Assembly: GCA_030066855.1 (NCBI GenBank)
Contig: JASJAU010000036.1
Coordinates: forward strand, 1-64,000
From: Paracoccaceae bacterium
GTDB lineage: Bacteria; Pseudomonadota; Alphaproteobacteria; Rhodobacterales; Rhodobacteraceae
DNA length: 64,000 bases
Reading direction: 5' to 3'
Numbering within the stretch: the stretch's first letter is position 1; every line of letters starts with the position of its first letter. A program made the position numbers and the translations under genes. This document shows positions 25,028-33,146 of the stretch, piece by piece. The notes beneath the pieces are model-generated. The model had not been told where the DNA came from. It made no database searches and was given only the letters and a program-made list of their open reading frames with translations.

Positions 25028-26482
25028 ATGGCCATTGCTGCGGAGCAATTCTATCTGGATTCAGGGTTCGAAGGGACCCTGCAGAAGCAGATCCAGTCCA
25101 TCGTCGCCGAGGCGATCCTGTCAGGCCGGTTCCGGCCCGGCGACAAGCTGCCGTCCAGCCGAGGGCTGGCCAAACACCTCGGCATCAGTCGGATCACTGT
25201 GACGCTCGCCTATACTGAGCTGCTGGCCGACGATTACATCGTTTCCAAGGGACGGTCCGGATACTTCGTGTCCCAAACCGCGCCCAGTCCGCGTATGGCG
25301 ACGGGGCCGGAGGCGCGGACCGACGCGGTGGACTGGGGCCGGACCATTGGCACGAAATGGTCTTCCTCGGCCCGTGTCGACCGGCCGCACGACTGGCGGC
25401 GCTACCCCTATTCCTTCATCTACGGGCAGGCCGACTCAGCGCTTTTCGATCACCGGAACTGGCGCGCCTGCGCTCTGCAAGCCCTGGGTCAGCGCGATTT
25501 TGACGCGCTGACGGCGGATTACTACGAGCGGGACGATCCGAAGCTCATCGAGTTCATCGCCCGCCATTCGCTCCCCCGCCGGGGAATCGCGGCGCGGCCG
25601 GAGGAGATCCTTGTCACCCTCGGCGCGCAGAACGCGCTTTGGATCGCGGCGGAGCTTCTGCTGACGCAACGCCGGACGGCGGCGATCGAGCGGCCCTGCT
25701 ACCCCGGCCTGTCGGAGATCCTCTCGCGCTCGCGCTGCAACATTGTCACGGTTTCGGTGGACCAGGACGGCTTGCCACCCAACGCGCTGCCGCGCGGCGT
25801 GGAAGTCGTCTTCGCGACGCCTTCGCATCATTGTCCGACCTCGGTAACGATGCCGGTCGCGCGGCGGCAGGCATTGTTGAAGCGCGCCTCGGAGGAGAAT
25901 TTCGTAGTCGTCGAGGACGATTACGAATTCGAGATGTCCTTTCTCGACCCGCCGTCGCCCGCCCTTAAATCCCTCGACCGGGAGGGGCGTGTGATCCACA
26001 TCGGGTCCTTCTCCAAGTCGCTCTTTCCTGGGCTCAGGCTCGGTTACCTCGTCGGGCCGGAGCCGTTCATCCGCGAGGCGCGCGCGCTCAGAGCTACGAT
26101 TCTCCGCCACCCGCCGGGGCATGTGCAGCGCACGGCGGCCTATTTCCTGTCGCTCGGCCATTACGACGCGCTGATCCGGCGGACGGCGCGCGCGTTTGCT
26201 GAGCGGCGGCGGGTCATGGAGGACGCGATCGCCCGGCACGGGCTTGCGATGGCCGAAGGTGGTTCTGGGGGATCAAGCATCTGGATGGCGGCGCCCGAGG
26301 GCGCCGATACCGGAGCTCTGGCGGAAAAGGTGAGAGAAGACGGGGTTCTGATCGAACCGGGAGCGCCGTTCTTTCCCGAGTCCAACCCACCTCGGCACTT
26401 TTACCGGCTGGCGTATTCCTCGATTCCCGAAGAACGCATTCCGGAGGGAATCGCACGGATCGCGCGGGCACTGGCGGCGTGA
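25028..26482 (+). CDS. tauR: MocR/GntR-type regulator, probable taurine regulator TauR
   Basis: A 484-aa protein. A GntR winged helix (QIQSIVAEAILSGRFRPGDK and LAKHLGISRITVTLAYTEL) fills about residues 18-85. A fold-type-I aminotransferase domain follows at about 130-480, with VEDDYEFEMSFLD and the PLP lysine in IGSFSKSLFPGLRLGY. MocR-type regulators sense an amine through PLP. TauR, the member that activates tpa and xsc in Rhodobacter relatives, is the natural call here because xsc and tpa flank it and share the repeat. GGAGGG precedes the ATG. Its stop overlaps the next gene's GTG. Confidence 0.88.
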   Translation: MAIAAEQFYLDSGFEGTLQKQIQSIVAEAILSGRFRPGDKLPSSRGLAKHLGISRITVTLAYTELLADDYIVSKGRSGYFVSQTAPSPRMATGPEARTDAVDWGRTIGTKWSSSARVDRPHDWRRYPYSFIYGQADSALFDHRNWRACALQALGQRDFDALTADYYERDDPKLIEFIARHSLPRRGIAARPEEILVTLGAQNALWIAAELLLTQRRTAAIERPCYPGLSEILSRSRCNIVTVSVDQDGLPPNALPRGVEVVFATPSHHCPTSVTMPVARRQALLKRASEENFVVVEDDYEFEMSFLDPPSPALKSLDREGRVIHIGSFSKSLFPGLRLGYLVGPEPFIREARALRATILRHPPGHVQRTAAYFLSLGHYDALIRRTARAFAERRRVMEDAIARHGLAMAEGGSGGSSIWMAAPEGADTGALAEKVREDGVLIEPGAPFFPESNPPRHFYRLAYSSIPEERIPEGIARIARALAA

Positions 26483-27207
26483 CGCCGGAGCTTCTTTCCG
26501 CTTGGGGCGCTGGGCAGGTTCTGCATCCCCTTAAGGGTGGGGCGCGTTCGCGCGTCTGGCGCGTCCGGGTCGGGCGTGAGGATTTCGCGGCGCGGAATGC
26601 GGGTTTGAACGAGCCGGGCGCCCGCTGGCAGGTGCAGACGCAAGAGATGGCGCGCCGGGCGGGTCTTCATCCGCCTCGGTTGCATCCCTGCGCCGACGGC
26701 AGATTATCCGTCGGGGGGTGGTTTCTTGAGACTTGGTTGGACGGTGTCTCGGGAAATGCCGGCGACGTGGCGGCGCTTGCGCCGTCCATCCGGCGTTTTC
26801 ACCGCCTGACGCGGGGCTGGAGGCGCCGCCCTGACAGGTCCGGAGCCGCGGGGGCGTACATTCCGTCAAATCTCCTGGTTGCGACACGCAAGATGTTTTC
26901 CGCTTGCCTGCGGACGGCGGTGCATGGCGACATCCATGCGGGTAATGTCCTCCGCTGCGCGGATGGACGTCTCGCGCTGATCGACTGGGATGAGGCGCGG
27001 ACGGACAGCCCGGCTGTGGACGAGATTGCGTTTTCAACGCCCGGGGCGCCGCGCGATCTCGCACACGCTGCGGCCGAAACCGCCGCCTGCTGGTCCGAGG
27101 AACCGGCGCGGGCGCGGGCCATGGCGCGGAAGGTACGGCATCTGGTCCGGACTGGCCTTATTCCGCCCGCTCATCTGGCCCTACGGACCCCCCGAACGCT
27201 CCCGTAA
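26479..27207 (+). CDS. APH/choline-kinase-like phosphotransferase
   Basis: A 242-aa protein. The catalytic loop VHGDIHAGNVLRCADG and the metal-binding ALIDWDEAR at about residues 152-180 are the Brenner and DxD motifs of aminoglycoside/choline phosphotransferases and related small kinases. An N-terminal glycine-containing strand region (LKGGARSRVWRVRVG) could bind ATP. It is shorter than typical APH enzymes. Translation probably starts at the GTG overlapping the tauR stop (GTGA), so it is coupled to tauR. Its final 56 nt contain the TauR-like repeats of the xsc promoter. The substrate is unknown; the location suggests a role in taurine or choline-like amine metabolism. Confidence 0.75.
   Translation: MTPELLSAWGAGQVLHPLKGGARSRVWRVRVGREDFAARNAGLNEPGARWQVQTQEMARRAGLHPPRLHPCADGRLSVGGWFLETWLDGVSGNAGDVAALAPSIRRFHRLTRGWRRRPDRSGAAGAYIPSNLLVATRKMFSACLRTAVHGDIHAGNVLRCADGRLALIDWDEARTDSPAVDEIAFSTPGAPRDLAHAAAETAACWSEEPARARAMARKVRHLVRTGLIPPAHLALRTPRTLP
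27152..27184 (+). promoter_or_regulatory. TauR-like direct repeats upstream of xsc
   Basis: CTGGCCTTAT (27152-27161) and CTGGCCCTAC (27175-27184) are in the same orientation, 23 nt apart start to start, nearly the same spacing as before tpa. They lie 53-85 nt before the xsc ATG, inside the end of the preceding coding sequence. This argues that xsc has its own TauR-controlled promoter. Confidence 0.6.
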
Positions 27208-27236
27208 AAACGCGCTGACTTCGGGAGACACACGCG

Positions 27237-29003
27237 ATGGAAATGACCACGGAAGAAGCCTTCGTGAAGGTGCTGCAGCGCCACGGGATCAACCATGCTT
27301 TCGGGATCATCGGGTCGGCCTTCATGCCGATTTCGGACCTCTTCCCGGATGCCGGGATCACCTTCTGGGACTGCGCCCATGAGTGCTCAGGAGGGATGAT
27401 GGCCGACGGCTACACGCGGGCGTCGGGTCGGATGTCGATGATGATCGCGCAGAACGGGCCAGGGATCACAAACTTGGTGACCGCCGTGAAGACTGCGTAC
27501 TGGAATCACACACCCTTGTTGCTGGTCACTCCACAAGCGGCCAACAAAACGATCGGACAGGGAGGCTTTCAGGAAGTAGAGCAGATGAAGCTGTTCGAAG
27601 ACATGGTGGCGTATCAGGAAGAGGTGCGCGATCCGGCGCGGATCGCCGAGGTGCTGAACCGCGTGATCCTGAAAGCGCATCGCGCCTCGGCACCCGCGCA
27701 GATCAACGTGCCGCGCGACATGTGGACTAAGGTAATCGACATCGACCTGCCCGCCGTCGTCGAGTTTGAAAGACCCTCGGGCGGTGAGGCGGCGATTTCC
27801 GCGGCAGCGGAGATGCTGTCAGAGGCTCGGTTCCCGGTGATCCTGAACGGCGCGGGCGTGGTTCTGAGCGGCGCGATCCCGGCGTCGATGGCGCTGGCCG
27901 AGCGCTTGGACGCAGCCGTGTGCGTAGGCTACCAGCACAACGACGCCTTTCCGGGATCCCACCCGCTCTTCGCGGGCCCATTGGGATACAACGGTTCGAA
28001 GGCCGGGATGGAGCTGATTGCGAAGGCGGATGTCGTGCTCGCACTGGGCACCCGGCTCAATCCTTTCTCGACCCTACCGGGCTATGGGATCGACTACTGG
28101 CCCAAGGGCGCAAAGATCGTTCAGGTCGACATCAACCCCGACCGGATTGGTCTGACCAAGCCGGTGACGGTGGGCATCGTAGGAGACGCTCGGCAGGTGG
28201 CGGAGAGCCTGTTGGAGAAGCTATCGGCCACGGCGGGCGACGCGGACCGCGCCAAGCGGAAGGCAACGATCGCCACCACCAAGTCGACCTGGGCCCAACA
28301 GCTTTCTTCGATGGATCACGAGGATGACGACCCCGGCACGACCTGGAACGAGCGCGCGCGAAACGCCAAACCGGACTGGATGAGCCCCCGGATGGCGTGG
28401 CGGGCGATTCAGGCGGCGCTGCCGAAGGAGGCGATCATCTCGTCCGACATCGGTAACAACTGCGCCATCGGCAACGCCTATCCGACGTTCGAGGCCGGAC
28501 GGAAGTATCTGGCGCCGGGGCTCTTCGGCCCTTGCGGCTACGGGTTCCCTGCGATTGTGGGCGCCAAGATCGGCTGCCCGGACGTGCCGGTCGTCGGGTT
28601 TGCGGGCGACGGCGCCTTTGGCATCTCGATGGCCGAGATGACCGCAGTGGGCCGGGGCGAATGGCCGCCGATCACCATGATTATCTTCCGCAACTATCAG
28701 TGGGGCGCCGAAAAGCGGAACACGACGCTCTGGTATGACGACAACTTCGTCGGCACCGAGCTGAATGAGGGCGTGTCATACGCCGGCATCGCCAAGGCTT
28801 GCGGGCTCGAGGGCGTGGCGGCGCGGACGATGGACGAGCTGACAGACGCGCTCAACACCGCGGTGAAGCGCCAGATGCATGACGGCAAGACCACCTTCAT
28901 CGAGGCGATGATCAATCAGGAGCTGGGCGAGCCGTTCCGCCGCGACGCGATGACCGCGCCGGTGGCGGTGGCCGGGATCGATCCGGCAGACATGCGCGCA
29001 TGA
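27237..29003 (+). CDS. xsc: Sulfoacetaldehyde acetyltransferase
   Basis: A 588-aa thiamine-diphosphate enzyme. The N-terminal block MTTEEAFVKVLQRHGINHAF, the TPP glutamate region CAHECSGGMMADGYTRASG and the C-terminal pyrophosphate-binding GFAGDGAFGISMAEMTAVG are visible. EKRNTTLWYDDNFVGTEL is characteristic of Xsc rather than acetolactate synthase. The reaction is sulfoacetaldehyde plus phosphate to acetyl phosphate plus sulfite, the C-S bond-cleaving step of taurine dissimilation in the cytoplasm. The length is normal. The ATG at 27237 or the next one two codons on are both possible. The last four bases overlap the ackA start. Confidence 0.95.
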   Translation: MEMTTEEAFVKVLQRHGINHAFGIIGSAFMPISDLFPDAGITFWDCAHECSGGMMADGYTRASGRMSMMIAQNGPGITNLVTAVKTAYWNHTPLLLVTPQAANKTIGQGGFQEVEQMKLFEDMVAYQEEVRDPARIAEVLNRVILKAHRASAPAQINVPRDMWTKVIDIDLPAVVEFERPSGGEAAISAAAEMLSEARFPVILNGAGVVLSGAIPASMALAERLDAAVCVGYQHNDAFPGSHPLFAGPLGYNGSKAGMELIAKADVVLALGTRLNPFSTLPGYGIDYWPKGAKIVQVDINPDRIGLTKPVTVGIVGDARQVAESLLEKLSATAGDADRAKRKATIATTKSTWAQQLSSMDHEDDDPGTTWNERARNAKPDWMSPRMAWRAIQAALPKEAIISSDIGNNCAIGNAYPTFEAGRKYLAPGLFGPCGYGFPAIVGAKIGCPDVPVVGFAGDGAFGISMAEMTAVGRGEWPPITMIIFRNYQWGAEKRNTTLWYDDNFVGTELNEGVSYAGIAKACGLEGVAARTMDELTDALNTAVKRQMHDGKTTFIEAMINQELGEPFRRDAMTAPVAVAGIDPADMRA

Positions 29004-30061
29004 ACCTCGGCTTGATCGTCAACGCGGGCTCGTCATCGGTGAAGATGGCGGTCCTTGGGGACGATCTGGCGCGGGTGGCGAGCGTCTCTGTCAGCGAGAT
29101 CGGCGGGCGGTCGGTCTTGTCGGGGCCGGACGACGCACAAGAGGTGGCGGCGACCGATCATGGGCGGGCGGTCGGGCTTTGCCTCGAGGCGCTCGGGGGC
29201 GATCTGGGGCGCGTCGCCTATGCCGGCCACCGGGTGGTGCATGGCGGCGACCTGACTGCGCCGATGGCGATCGGGCCGGAGTCTCTGGGCGCGATCGAGG
29301 CGGCGGTGCCGCTGGCGCCTTTGCACAACCCCGCGAACCTGGCAGGCATACGAGCGCTCGCGGCAGCGCTGCCGGAGCTTCCTCAGGCGGCGAGTTTCGA
29401 CACCGCCTTTCACGCCACGATCCCGGAGATGCGGCGGCGCTATGCGGTGCCCGATCACATCGCCGCGCGGGGGATACGCCGCTACGGGTTTCACGGGCTG
29501 AGTTACGCTGGGCTGGTCCGGCGGCTGCCGGAGATCAGCGGTGCTCCTTTGCCGGCGCGGCTGCTCGCCTGCCATCTGGGGAACGGCGCGAGCCTTTGCG
29601 CGATCCGCGAGGGGCAGTCCGTGGCGACGACGATGGGGTACTCGCCGGTCGAAGGCCTCGCGATGGGAACGCGGGTGGGAGACATAGACGCGAACGCGGT
29701 GTTGCGGCTGGCCGAGGAGGACGGGATCGACGCGGCGCGGCGGCTCCTCAACCACGAGAGCGGGCTTTTAGGCCTCTCGGGCCTGTCGGACATGCGGGCC
29801 TTGGAGGCGGCGGGGCGGAGGGACGTGATTGAACTTTTCTGCGATCGGGTGGTGATGGCGGCCGGCGCGATGATCGCCGCCATGGGCGGGATCGATGCGG
29901 TCGCGTTCACTGGGGGGATCGGGGAGAACTCGGAGACCGTTCGGGAACGGGTTGTTCACGGGCTGGCCTGGACGGGGGTGCGGAACGTTTGGATCGTGCC
30001 GGCGGATGAGGAAGGCGAGATCGCGCGGGAGGCGCGGGCCGTGTTGGGAATAGGAAACTAG
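29000..30061 (+). CDS. ackA: Acetate kinase
   Basis: A 353-aa acetokinase. The P-loop-like NAGSSSVK at residue 8, [30 protein letters not shown] (catalytic Asp), [28 protein letters not shown] and [13 protein letters not shown] are all present. The enzyme interconverts acetyl phosphate plus ADP with acetate plus ATP. At 353 residues it is about 40 shorter than common acetate kinases (about 395-400), the loss being spread over loops. The ATG overlaps the xsc stop (ATGA), so the two are coupled and the kinase would use the acetyl phosphate made by Xsc. Propionate kinase activity is also possible. Confidence 0.92.
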   Translation: MNLGLIVNAGSSSVKMAVLGDDLARVASVSVSEIGGRSVLSGPDDAQEVAATDHGRAVGLCLEALGGDLGRVAYAGHRVVHGGDLTAPMAIGPESLGAIEAAVPLAPLHNPANLAGIRALAAALPELPQAASFDTAFHATIPEMRRRYAVPDHIAARGIRRYGFHGLSYAGLVRRLPEISGAPLPARLLACHLGNGASLCAIREGQSVATTMGYSPVEGLAMGTRVGDIDANAVLRLAEEDGIDAARRLLNHESGLLGLSGLSDMRALEAAGRRDVIELFCDRVVMAAGAMIAAMGGIDAVAFTGGIGENSETVRERVVHGLAWTGVRNVWIVPADEEGEIAREARAVLGIGN

Positions 30062-30215
30062 GAGTCGCCCGGGCGCAAACGCCGGGCAGCGCCCGACCCA
30101 TCCGGACATGCCTTGCGCTGCGCCCACCGAGCGGGGTCAACCCAGAACCCAAGCCTCCGCTCCTTCCCCTCCTCAAGCAACAGAGCTAGACCGGGCTGAA
30201 AGAGGAGGGACGCCG

Positions 30216-31670
30216 ATGCGCGCGCAGCCGAAAGCCAGCCATTTCGTAAACGGCCGCTACGTGGAGGACAGGGCAGGCGGGCAGATCGACTGCGTCTACG
30301 CCGCGACAGGCGAGGTCGTCGCGCGGGTCCATGAGGCGACCGACGCCGTGGTCGAAGAAGCGCTTGCCGCCGCCAGAGCCGCAGGCCCGGAATGGGCCGC
30401 CATGACCGGGACGGAGCGTGGGCGAATACTCCGCCGCGCCGCCGACATGATGCGCGCGGAGAACCGGGCGCTGTCCGAGATCGAAACGCTCGACACCGGC
30501 AAACCCCTGCAGGAAACGCTGGTCGCGGACGCGACGAGCGGCGCGGACGCGCTCGAGTATTTCGGCGGGCTGGCCGGCAGCCTGACGGGCGAGACCATGC
30601 AGCTTCCGGGCGGCGACTGGGCCTATACGATCCGCGAGCCCCTTGGCGTCTGCGTGGGGATCGGCGCCTGGAACTACCCAACCCAGATCGCTTGCTGGAA
30701 GGGGGCGCCCGCGCTCGCTTGCGGCAACACGATGGTCTTCAAGCCGTCGGAAACGACTCCTTTGTCGGCGCTGCGCGTGGCGGAAATCCTGAAGGAAGCG
30801 GGATTGCCTGACGGAGTCTACAACGTCGTTCAGGGTCGGGGCGGCGTGGGCGCGAAGCTGATCACGGATGACCGCGTGGCGAAAGTGTCGCTGACCGGGT
30901 CGGTGCCGACCGGGAAGAAGGTGTACGCGACTGCCGCAGAAGGCATGCGGCACGTGACGATGGAGCTGGGCGGCAAGTCGCCGCTGATTGTCTTTGGCGA
31001 CGCCGATCTCGACAAGGCGGTATCGGGGGCGATTTTGGGGAATTTCTATTCCTCCGGGCAGGTCTGCTCGAATGGGACGCGTGTCTTCGTCGAGAAAGGG
31101 ACGCGGGCGGCCTTTGTCGACAGGTTGGTGGAGCGCCTGCGGGGCGTGGTCATGGGCGACCCGTTGGATGAGGCGGTGAACTTCGGCCCGATGGTGAGCC
31201 AAGAGCAGATGGAGATCGTACTCGGCTACATCGAAAAGGGCGTGGCCGAGGGCGGGACGCTCGCGGCAGGCGGGCGGCGGTCGAACCGGCCGGGGTTTTT
31301 CATCGAGCCGACCGTGTTCACCGACGTGACCGACGACATGACGATCGCGCAGGAGGAGATCTTCGGACCTGTCCTGTCCGTCCTTGATTTCGAGAACGAG
31401 GACGAGGTGATGGCGCGGGCGAACGCCACGCCGTTCGGGCTTGCGGCGGGTGTCTTCACCTCGGACCTGCAAAGGGCGCACAGGGTGGTTCGCGGGTTTG
31501 AGGCGGGGACCTGCTACATCAATCATTACAACGGCGCGCCGGTCGAAATGCCGTTTGGCGGATCGAAGCTCTCGGGTGTAGGGCGCGAGAATTCGAAGCT
31601 GGCGATCAATCACTATTCCGAACTCAAGGCGGTCTATGTCGGCATGGGGGATGTCGAGGCGCCGTTTTGA
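30216..31670 (+). CDS. betB: Betaine-aldehyde dehydrogenase-like aldehyde dehydrogenase
   Basis: A 484-aa NAD(P)-dependent aldehyde dehydrogenase. [18 protein letters not shown], the catalytic Glu in [10 protein letters not shown], the catalytic Cys in [11 protein letters not shown] and [10 protein letters not shown] are in order. The overall pattern is that of BetB, which oxidises betaine aldehyde to glycine betaine, though related aldehydes cannot be excluded. AGAGGAGGGA precedes the ATG at 30216 and decides the start. It lies 154 nt after ackA and overlaps the downstream transporter, so the two form a unit. The other choline-pathway genes (betA, betI) are not in the window. Confidence 0.85.
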   Translation: MRAQPKASHFVNGRYVEDRAGGQIDCVYAATGEVVARVHEATDAVVEEALAAARAAGPEWAAMTGTERGRILRRAADMMRAENRALSEIETLDTGKPLQETLVADATSGADALEYFGGLAGSLTGETMQLPGGDWAYTIREPLGVCVGIGAWNYPTQIACWKGAPALACGNTMVFKPSETTPLSALRVAEILKEAGLPDGVYNVVQGRGGVGAKLITDDRVAKVSLTGSVPTGKKVYATAAEGMRHVTMELGGKSPLIVFGDADLDKAVSGAILGNFYSSGQVCSNGTRVFVEKGTRAAFVDRLVERLRGVVMGDPLDEAVNFGPMVSQEQMEIVLGYIEKGVAEGGTLAAGGRRSNRPGFFIEPTVFTDVTDDMTIAQEEIFGPVLSVLDFENEDEVMARANATPFGLAAGVFTSDLQRAHRVVRGFEAGTCYINHYNGAPVEMPFGGSKLSGVGRENSKLAINHYSELKAVYVGMGDVEAPF

Positions 31671-32515
31671 GCCTGACGGTCTTCTTCGCGGTCCTGCTGG
31701 CGGCTTTGTTGCACGCCTCTTGGAACGCGGCGGTTAAGGGCGGACCGGACAAGCTTCTGGCGATGTCGTCTGTGATCCTGGGGCATGTGCCCTTCGCGCT
31801 GGCCTCGCTTTTGATCGCGCCCGCGCCTGAGCCGGCGTCCTATCCTTATCTGGCGGCGGGCGTCGCCTTGCACTTGGGCTATCAGCTTTTCCTCGTGAAA
31901 TCATACGCTTTGGGGGATCTGACACAGGTCTATCCAATCGCGCGCGGGTCCGCGCCCTTGATTGTCGCAGTCGTGTCTGTCGGGTTTCTGGGCGTGGCCC
32001 TGAGCATTGGGGAGGTGGTCGCGGTCCTTCTGATCGCTTGCGGCATTCTCAGCCTCGCGCTGGTGCGAAAGGCGGACGGGCAGCGAAACGGACGGGCGGC
32101 AGCGCTGGCGCTCACGACCGGCTGTTTCATCGCCGGATACTCGCTTGTCGACGGATTGGGGGCGCGGGCGGCGGGCACGTCGCTGGGGTTCTTCGCTTGG
32201 CTGGCGGTGTTCAACGGAGGTTTGATGGCGATCTTTCTCGCGCTGCGATCGCCCGAGACGCTCAGGGCGGTGCCCAAAGCCGGGCGGGGCCTGTTCATCG
32301 TTGGCGGCGGCGCAAGCTTCATCGCCTTCGCGATTGTCACCTGGGGCTTCACCCAGGCGCCGATCGCGCTTGTCGCGGCGCTCCGCGAAACGAGCATCAT
32401 CTTCGCGCTGCTGATCGGGGTCGTGTTCCTGAAAGAGCCGCTGAATTTGCTAAAAGTAGCTTCCACGATGCTGACGATCTGCGGGGCGGTCCTTCTCCGG
32501 GCGGCGCGGCAATAA
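31667..32515 (+). CDS. DMT-superfamily (EamA) transporter
   Basis: A 282-aa membrane protein with two EamA repeats. [17 protein letters not shown] at the N-terminus and [20 protein letters not shown] in the first half are typical of this branch, and [19 protein letters not shown] marks the second. Translation appears to begin at a TTG overlapping the betB stop (TTGA), so it is coupled to the aldehyde dehydrogenase and may move a related compatible solute or amine. The TAA stop lies within the A-run that is the CcsR terminator T-run on the other strand. Confidence 0.82.
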   Translation: MSLTVFFAVLLAALLHASWNAAVKGGPDKLLAMSSVILGHVPFALASLLIAPAPEPASYPYLAAGVALHLGYQLFLVKSYALGDLTQVYPIARGSAPLIVAVVSVGFLGVALSIGEVVAVLLIACGILSLALVRKADGQRNGRAAALALTTGCFIAGYSLVDGLGARAAGTSLGFFAWLAVFNGGLMAIFLALRSPETLRAVPKAGRGLFIVGGGASFIAFAIVTWGFTQAPIALVAALRETSIIFALLIGVVFLKEPLNLLKVASTMLTICGAVLLRAARQ

Positions 32516-32520
32516 AAAAA

Positions 32521-32552
32521 CGGCGGCATCCGGGAGGAGGTGGATGCCGCCG
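32521..32552 (-). ncRNA. CcsR4-like hairpin RNA, also the intrinsic terminator of the locus
   Basis: On the minus strand an 11-bp stem (CGGCGGCATCC with GGATGCCGCCG) carries the loop ACCTCCTCCC, followed by seven T residues (complement of 32514-32520). The loop contains the CCUCCUCCC motif of the CcsR RNAs. The T-run makes this last copy a Rho-independent terminator for the ccaF1-CcsR transcript. It reaches the stop codon of the convergent DMT gene. Confidence 0.85.
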
Positions 32553-32560
32553 CATGTTGC

Positions 32561-32596
32561 AGACCGCCCAGGGAGGAGGAGAGGGCGACCTGGTCT
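32561..32596 (-). ncRNA. CcsR3-like hairpin RNA
   Basis: On the minus strand CGCCC and GGGCG pair around a TCTCCTCCTCCCT loop, with a further AGAC/GTCT pairing outside it (32561-32564 with 32593-32596). The exposed CCTCCTCCC is identical to the other three copies, while the stem sequence is different. That pattern shows selection on the loop. Confidence 0.75.
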
Positions 32597-32607
32597 CGGT
32601 ATTCCGT

Positions 32608-32641
32608 GCGGCGGCACCAGGGAGGAGGTGGGTGCCGCCGC
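32608..32641 (-). ncRNA. CcsR2-like hairpin RNA
   Basis: On the minus strand a perfect 11-bp stem (GCGGCGGCACC with GGTGCCGCCGC) presents the 12-nt loop CACCTCCTCCCT. It is the most stable-looking of the four hairpins by eye. The loop carries the anti-Shine-Dalgarno-like motif of the CcsR family. Confidence 0.8.
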
Positions 32642-32650
32642 GGTCGTCAG

Positions 32651-32674
32651 GGGCCCAGGGAGGAGGAAGGACCC
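32651..32674 (-). ncRNA. CcsR1-like hairpin RNA
   Basis: The first hairpin after the DUF1127 stop on the minus strand. GGGTCC pairs with GGGCCC (6 bp including one G-U) around TTCCTCCTCCCT. It has the weakest stem of the four but an intact CCTCCTCCC loop. It begins 17 nt past the ccaF1 stop, so it is cotranscribed and presumably released by RNA processing. Confidence 0.7.
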
Positions 32675-32690
32675 GCTGAACCTGTGGTCA

Positions 32691-32906
32691 TCAACCGCCG
32701 TAGGCGGCGCTGTAGGCGATCGCGCGGAATTGGGCGCGCGAAAGGCCGAGATCGAAAAGCTCGCGGTCGCTGAGCGTTTCAAGCTCCTCAAGCGTTTTGC
32801 GGTAGGTTCTGTAGCGCTGGACGCGCTGGTTCAGGCTTCCGATCAGTCCGGCGACGCGGTTCTCGCGCGAGGCCGAAGGCCGGGTGAATGTTTCGATAGC
32901 AGACAT
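32691..32906 (-). CDS. ccaF1: DUF1127 small protein, CcaF1-like
   Basis: A 71-aa protein starting MSAIETFTRPSASRE, ending in the DUF1127 core (TLEELETLSDRELFDLGL, then SRAQFRAIAYSAAYGG), with a basic middle (LNQRVQRYRTYRKT). DUF1127 proteins are small, arginine-rich and act in RNA-related regulation in alphaproteobacteria. The position directly upstream of four CCTCCTCCC hairpins is that of R. sphaeroides CcaF1, whose mRNA gives rise to CcsR1-4 under RpoHI/RpoHII control. The short start is used because the upstream extension is unlike the family. An rpoH gene lies about 20 kb away in this window. I could not place the promoter with certainty. Confidence 0.88.
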   Translation of the reverse strand: MSAIETFTRPSASRENRVAGLIGSLNQRVQRYRTYRKTLEELETLSDRELFDLGLSRAQFRAIAYSAAYGG

Positions 32907-32970
32907 CGCTCGTTTTCCTTCAAAGCGCGTTATCGGTAACACGCTGCGTTTCTTACCAGCCGAAAATAGG

Positions 32971-33024
32971 CAAATGCTGCGATTGCACAATGGGCAGGAA
33001 TTCAATGCTGCCATGCAGCATTTG
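32971..33024. promoter_or_regulatory. Inverted-repeat cluster between ccaF1 and mrp
   Basis: CAAATGCTGC (32971-32980) and its exact complement GCAGCATTTG (33015-33024) form a 10-bp inverted repeat. A third copy of the core ATGCTGC lies at 33005-33011 and pairs with GCAGCAT (33015-33021) across a 3-nt gap. The group sits in the 240-nt space between the divergent ccaF1 and mrp genes and looks like an operator with three half-sites. The binding protein is unknown. Confidence 0.45.
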
Positions 33025-33146
33025 CATGGGTGATTGAGGCGAAAACGGGCAAAGCGCCTCTCAAACCGGCGAAGCGCCGCAGGCCTCTTGCCAAAGGCTC
33101 AGCAACCGCACAGGTAGAGCAACAATATTGTTAGAAGGCGGCTGCA

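Noticed and set aside
32521-32674. CRISPR-like array from the recurring GGGAGGAGG
   Set aside because: The repeats are only 9 bp, lie in hairpin loops with different stems and have no spacer regularity; they are CcsR-type loops.
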